NCBI RefSeq assembly: GCF_014202475.1
Contig: NZ_JACHGV010000002.1
Coordinates: 705,102-769,101, forward strand
Reading direction: 5' to 3'
Origin: Streptomyces paradoxus
GTDB lineage: Bacteria; Actinomycetota; Actinomycetes; Streptomycetales; Streptomycetaceae
DNA: 64,000 nt
Position 1 is the stretch's first letter, and each line of letters begins with the position of its first letter. The position numbers were made by a program, and so were the translations under genes. Under the pieces are notes generated by a model. The model was not told the DNA's origin. It was given only the letters and a program-made list of their open reading frames with translations, and searched no databases. Of the stretch, positions 61,075-64,000 are shown piece by piece.

Positions 61075-62556
61075 ATGCCGGATCCGGCGGTCCCGCCCAC
61101 CCCGCCCGTACCGCTGACCGCGCTGCTGGCCCGTGAGGACCTGGCGCTGCGGCAGCTCGCGGGGCCGCCCGCCGAGGGGGTCGCCGTCCACTGGGTGCAC
61201 ACCTCGGAGATGGCGGACCCGTATCCGTACCTGCTGGGCGGGGAACTGCTGCTGTCGGCCGGCGTGCACATCCCGGAGGCGGCGGGTCCGGGGACCGCGT
61301 ACTTCGACGACTACGTCGCCCGGATCGTGGCGGCGGGTGGCGCGGCCCTCGGCTTCGGGGTGGCGCCGGTGCACGACAGGGTGCCGGAGGCGCTGGTCGC
61401 GGCCTGTGCGGCACACGGCCTGCCGCTGCTGGAGGTGCCGCCCCGGACCACCTTCTCCGGTGTGGCCCGCGCGGTCTGGCAGCTGATGGCCCGGGCCCGC
61501 CTGGCCGAGCTCCGCCGTGTCACCGAGGCCCAGCAGAGCCTGGCCACCGCCGCGTCCCGCCCCGACCCGGTCCCGTCGGTGCTGCGCCGGCTCGCGCAGC
61601 GGCTGGGCGGGTTCGCGGTGCTGTACGGGCCGGAGGGGGCGGAGATCGCGCGGGCGGGGCGGGAGCCCGGCGACGAGGTGCGCGAGGCACTCACGCGGCT
61701 GGCGGAGGTCGTACGGCCGGCCGACGGCCCGGAGGAACGGCCCGCCCCCGCCTCCGCCACCGACACCGTCGCGGGCAGCCACCTCGCCTCCTACGCCCTC
61801 GGCGCCGGGCACGGGTTCGTGCTGGCGGTGGCCGAGCCCGAGCGGGCGGCAGGGGACCACACGATCGCCTCCGCCGCCGCCGTGCTGCTGTCGCTGCTCA
61901 CCGGCGAGCAGCAGAGCGGCACGGGCGCGGCCCGTTCCTCCGCGCTGGTGCGGCTGCTGCTGGGCGCGCCGCCCGAGGAGGTCGCGCCGCTGCTCGGCGA
62001 CGGGCCGTGGACCGTCGTGCACGCCCGCCCGGACGGTGACGGCACCCCCGAGCCGCTCGCGGCCTCCGCCCTGGGCGCCGCGCTCGGCTCCGCCCTGGTC
62101 GACCCGGCGGGTGACGTCGTGCGCGTCCTGGTCCCGGCAGGCCGGGCACCGGCCCCGCTGCCCGGCTGGACCCTGGGCGTCAGCGCCGCCGTCGCCCCGC
62201 ACGACTGGCCCGCCGCCGACACCCAGGCCGCCCGCGCCCTGGCCCGGGCCCGCGCCACCCGGAGCCCGCTGCTCCGGCACGGTCCGCGTCCCGCTCTGGC
62301 CGACCTCGTCCCGTCCGGTGAGGCGGCGGCCCACGCCCAGGCCCTCCTCGCCCCCGTCGCGGCCCACCCGGCGCTCACCGAGACCCTGCACACCTGGCTC
62401 TCCCTGCACGGCAGCTGGGACCGCACGGCCGTCGCCCTGTCCGTGCACCGCAACACCGTGCGGCAGCGCATCGCCCGCTGCGCGGCGCTGCTGGAGACGG
62501 ACCTGGACGACCCGGACGTACGGATGGAACTCTGGTTCGCGCTACGGCACGTCTGA
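61075..62556 (+). CDS. PucR-family transcriptional regulator
   Basis: A 493-residue regulator with the PucR layout: N-terminal purine-catabolism-regulator-like domain (about 1-125), a degenerate GGDEF-like middle, and a C-terminal HTH_30 (WLSLHGSWDRTAVALSVHRNTVRQRIARCAALL). PucR proteins usually respond to nitrogenous catabolites. It is divergent from the symporter, so it probably activates or represses the symporter-ureohydrolase-TPP enzyme unit. The ATG at 61075 has GGAGGG 10 bases upstream; ATG 61057 is an alternative. Confidence 0.9.
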   Translation: MPDPAVPPTPPVPLTALLAREDLALRQLAGPPAEGVAVHWVHTSEMADPYPYLLGGELLLSAGVHIPEAAGPGTAYFDDYVARIVAAGGAALGFGVAPVHDRVPEALVAACAAHGLPLLEVPPRTTFSGVARAVWQLMARARLAELRRVTEAQQSLATAASRPDPVPSVLRRLAQRLGGFAVLYGPEGAEIARAGREPGDEVREALTRLAEVVRPADGPEERPAPASATDTVAGSHLASYALGAGHGFVLAVAEPERAAGDHTIASAAAVLLSLLTGEQQSGTGAARSSALVRLLLGAPPEEVAPLLGDGPWTVVHARPDGDGTPEPLAASALGAALGSALVDPAGDVVRVLVPAGRAPAPLPGWTLGVSAAVAPHDWPAADTQAARALARARATRSPLLRHGPRPALADLVPSGEAAAHAQALLAPVAAHPALTETLHTWLSLHGSWDRTAVALSVHRNTVRQRIARCAALLETDLDDPDVRMELWFALRHV

Positions 62557-62587
62557 GTACGTGAGCGGGGTCCCTCTGAGTACGTGA
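62552..62587 (+). repeat. 13-bp direct repeat upstream of phosphatase-like gene
   Basis: TCTGAGTACGTGA occurs at 62552-62564 and identically at 62575-62587, 23 bp apart (about two helical turns). The first copy includes the PucR stop codon. It could be a pair of activator sites or a short duplication. Confidence 0.55.
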
Positions 62588-62640
62588 CGCACATCCCAGC
62601 GCTCGATACGCCAGGGACGCCCCCAGTCGGCTGCCTCACA

Positions 62641-63438
62641 ATGGATGCCATGCCGATACCCGGGACACCCAGCCGCGCCGAACTCGTCGAACACCTCGTC
62701 AGGACGCGCATCGCGGGCGACGTCGCCACCCCCCGCGAGAACAACCTCTCCCACTACCGCAAGCTCGCGAACAGCGACCGCCACTACTGGCTCGGGCTGG
62801 AACTCGGCGACCGCTGGAGCGACGAGCAGGACGTCCTCGCGGTGATGGCGGAGCGGGTCGGCGTGAACGACGACCCCGAGTACCGGTACGGCCAGGACAC
62901 CATCGACCCGGAGCTGACCGTCGACGGTCTGGAGCGGATGGCCGGGCGGCTGCGCAAGGCGGCGGACGGGCAGCAGCGCGTCCTCTTCGCCACCGGCCAC
63001 CCCGGCGGCCTCCTCGACGTGCACCGCGCGACCGCGTCGGCGCTGCGCGCGGCCGGCTGCGAGATCGTCGTCATCCCGGACGGGCTGACGACGGAGGAGG
63101 GCTACGTCATGCAGTTCGCGGACGTGGCGGTGCTGGAGCACGGCGCCACCCTGTGGCACACCCACTCGGGCGAACCGATGAAGGCGATCCTGAGGGCCCT
63201 GGAGCGCGCGGGCCGCCCGCTGCCCGACCTGGTGGTCGCCGACCACGGCTGGGCGGGCTACGCGGGGCAGCACGGCGTGGACTCCGTCGGCTACGCCGAC
63301 TGCAACGACCCGGCCCTCTTCATCGCCGAGGCCGAGGGCACCGTGCAGGTGACGGTCCCCCTCGACGACCATGTGGTCAGCCCCCGCCACTACGACCCGA
63401 TGACGGCGTACCTGCTGGCGGCGGCCGGGCTGGACTGA
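62641..63438 (+). CDS. Phosphatase-like protein (Streptomyces conserved family)
   Basis: A 265-residue soluble protein, highly similar in my memory to proteins annotated phosphatase in Streptomyces, though I see no classical phosphatase motif to prove it. Notable segments are RIAGDVATPRENNLSHYRKLANSDRHYWLG, VLFATGHPGGLLDVH (near 118-132) and VVADHGWAGYAGQHGVDSVGYADCNDPALFIAEAEG (near 200-235). These Gly/His/Asp clusters could bind phosphate and metal. The ATG at 62641 or 62650 has no ribosome site, so the mRNA may be leaderless. A 13-bp direct repeat lies upstream. Confidence 0.75.
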   Translation: MDAMPIPGTPSRAELVEHLVRTRIAGDVATPRENNLSHYRKLANSDRHYWLGLELGDRWSDEQDVLAVMAERVGVNDDPEYRYGQDTIDPELTVDGLERMAGRLRKAADGQQRVLFATGHPGGLLDVHRATASALRAAGCEIVVIPDGLTTEEGYVMQFADVAVLEHGATLWHTHSGEPMKAILRALERAGRPLPDLVVADHGWAGYAGQHGVDSVGYADCNDPALFIAEAEGTVQVTVPLDDHVVSPRHYDPMTAYLLAAAGLD

Positions 63439-63449
63439 CCGACAGGCCC

Positions 63450-63507
63450 GGCCGGCCAGGCTCCCCGTCCTCTCCCCAAGGGCGGTACGGGGAACGTCGG
63501 GCCGGCC
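63450..63507. terminator. Hairpin between phosphatase-like and tesB genes
   Basis: GGCCGGCC (63450-63457) pairs with GGCCGGCC (63500-63507), and TCCCCGT (63462-63468) with ACGGGGA (63487-63493), giving nested stems between convergent genes. Confidence 0.55.
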
Positions 63508-63520
63508 TTGCGCATCCCTG

Positions 63521-64000
63521 TCAGCGGGGAACGCGCACCACGCCCTCCTGGATGACCGACACGGCGAGCCGGCCGTCCTGGGTGTAGATGCGGGCCTGGC
63601 CGAGGCCGCGGCCGCCCGACGCCGAGGGGGACTCCTGGTCGTACAGCAGCCATTCGTCGGCCCGGAAGGGCCGGTGGAACCACATGGCGTGGTCCAGGGA
63701 AGCCCCGACGACGTCGCCGACCGCCCAGCCGCCGCGGCCGTGCGCGAGCAGGACCGAGTCGAGCAGGGTCATGTCGGAGACATAGGTGGCGAGGACGATG
63801 TGCAGCAGGGCACTGTCGACGGGCCCGTCGAGCTTGCCGTTGGTGCGGAACCACACCTGGGAGTGCGGCTCGCGAGGCTGCCCGAACTGCCCGTAGGGCG
63901 GCTCCTCGACGTAGCGCAGGTCGATGGCCTCACGGGCGGCGAGGAAGTGCTCGACGACCTTGGGGTCGAGGTGGTCGTAGCCGCGGAAGCGCTCCCGCGA
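63521..64000 (-). CDS. tesB: Acyl-CoA thioesterase II (TesB), N-terminus outside window
   Basis: The last 159 residues are present. They form the second hot-dog domain: HSQVWFRTNGKLDG, LATYVSDMTLLDSVLLAHG with the catalytic-region Asp, SLDHAMWFHRPFRADEWLLYDQESPSASGGRGLGQARIYTQDGRLAVSVIQEGVVRV with the Gln/Thr-containing end. This is diagnostic of TesB, which hydrolyses acyl-CoA to free acid and CoA. The frame stays open to the right edge of the window, so the gene is complete only beyond it. Confidence 0.95.
   Translation of the reverse strand, partial: SRERFRGYDHLDPKVVEHFLAAREAIDLRYVEEPPYGQFGQPREPHSQVWFRTNGKLDGPVDSALLHIVLATYVSDMTLLDSVLLAHGRGGWAVGDVVGASLDHAMWFHRPFRADEWLLYDQESPSASGGRGLGQARIYTQDGRLAVSVIQEGVVRVPR

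Noticed and set aside
1..64000. tRNA, rRNA or insertion sequences
   Set aside because: No cloverleaf-like segment, rRNA stretch, transposase motif or terminal inverted repeats with target duplication were seen by reading both strands.

Overview
The window is high-GC (roughly 70% or more), with strong G/C preference at third codon positions, many GTG starts and GGAGG-type ribosome sites. It carries a citrate synthase, RecD2-like helicase, MmsA/IolCD, MMPL, CopZ/CopA and many secreted hydrolases. Together these indicate a Streptomyces chromosome. From memory the gene order resembles the S. coelicolor SCO2725-SCO2773 neighbourhood, but I could not align it. I see no tRNA, rRNA, insertion sequence, prophage or CRISPR array. 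It looks like ordinary chromosome arm-to-core sequence rather than an island.

Layout. 1-3.5 kb: a membrane alpha/beta hydrolase fused to an ABC ATPase (cut by the left edge), divergent from a secreted subtilase. 3.5-9.5 kb: a leftward inositol-catabolic operon (iolC, Cgl0158-type aldolase, iolD, mmsA) behind a dense operator region. 9.5-17 kb: a small HTH protein, a zinc alcohol dehydrogenase, an MMPL exporter with divergent TetR, and a copper set (CsoR-type box, CopZ, CopA). 16.7-17.35 kb is a long gene-free stretch with RNA-like structure. 17.4-22.4 kb: citrate synthase, RecD2-type helicase, two very small membrane proteins, a GNAT. 22.6-28.6 kb: a complete leftward ribose operon (LacI regulator, RbsA, an RbsC-RbsB fusion, RbsK, RbsD) with two operators in front and a terminator behind. 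28.7-35 kb: small enzymes and regulators in divergent pairs (cupin, DHFR-like, metallo-beta-lactamase fold/CGNR, MerR/imine-reductase-like, TIM barrel, MarR-GNAT) and a decayed DHFR-like pseudogene. 35.2-39.8 kb: a LacI regulator divergent from a tightly coupled Gfo/Idh dehydrogenase, DUF993-type lyase and TIM-barrel isomerase operon, closed by a strong hairpin. 39.9-48.5 kb: a hypothetical repeat protein, an EamA/LysR pair, a Tat-exported GH3 enzyme, a lipoprotein, a secreted S37 peptidase. 48.6-56.8 kb: a double-module ABC exporter and several secreted proteins. 56.8-62.6 kb: TPP enzyme, ureohydrolase, sodium/solute symporter and divergent PucR regulator. 62.6-64 kb: a phosphatase-like protein and the 3' part of a TesB thioesterase.

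Functional themes are carbon and nitrogen scavenging (inositol, ribose, an unknown sugar or cyclitol, guanidino compounds), each behind its own local regulator, plus secretion of hydrolases and export of copper and lipophilic compounds. Several proteins are fusions of normally separate parts (hydrolase-ABC ATPase, permease-binding protein, MarR-GNAT, double ABC exporter). The most open questions are the Gfo/Idh-DUF993-isomerase pathway, the ureohydrolase/TPP locus, the edge fusion protein, and the structured 667-base region beside citrate synthase.
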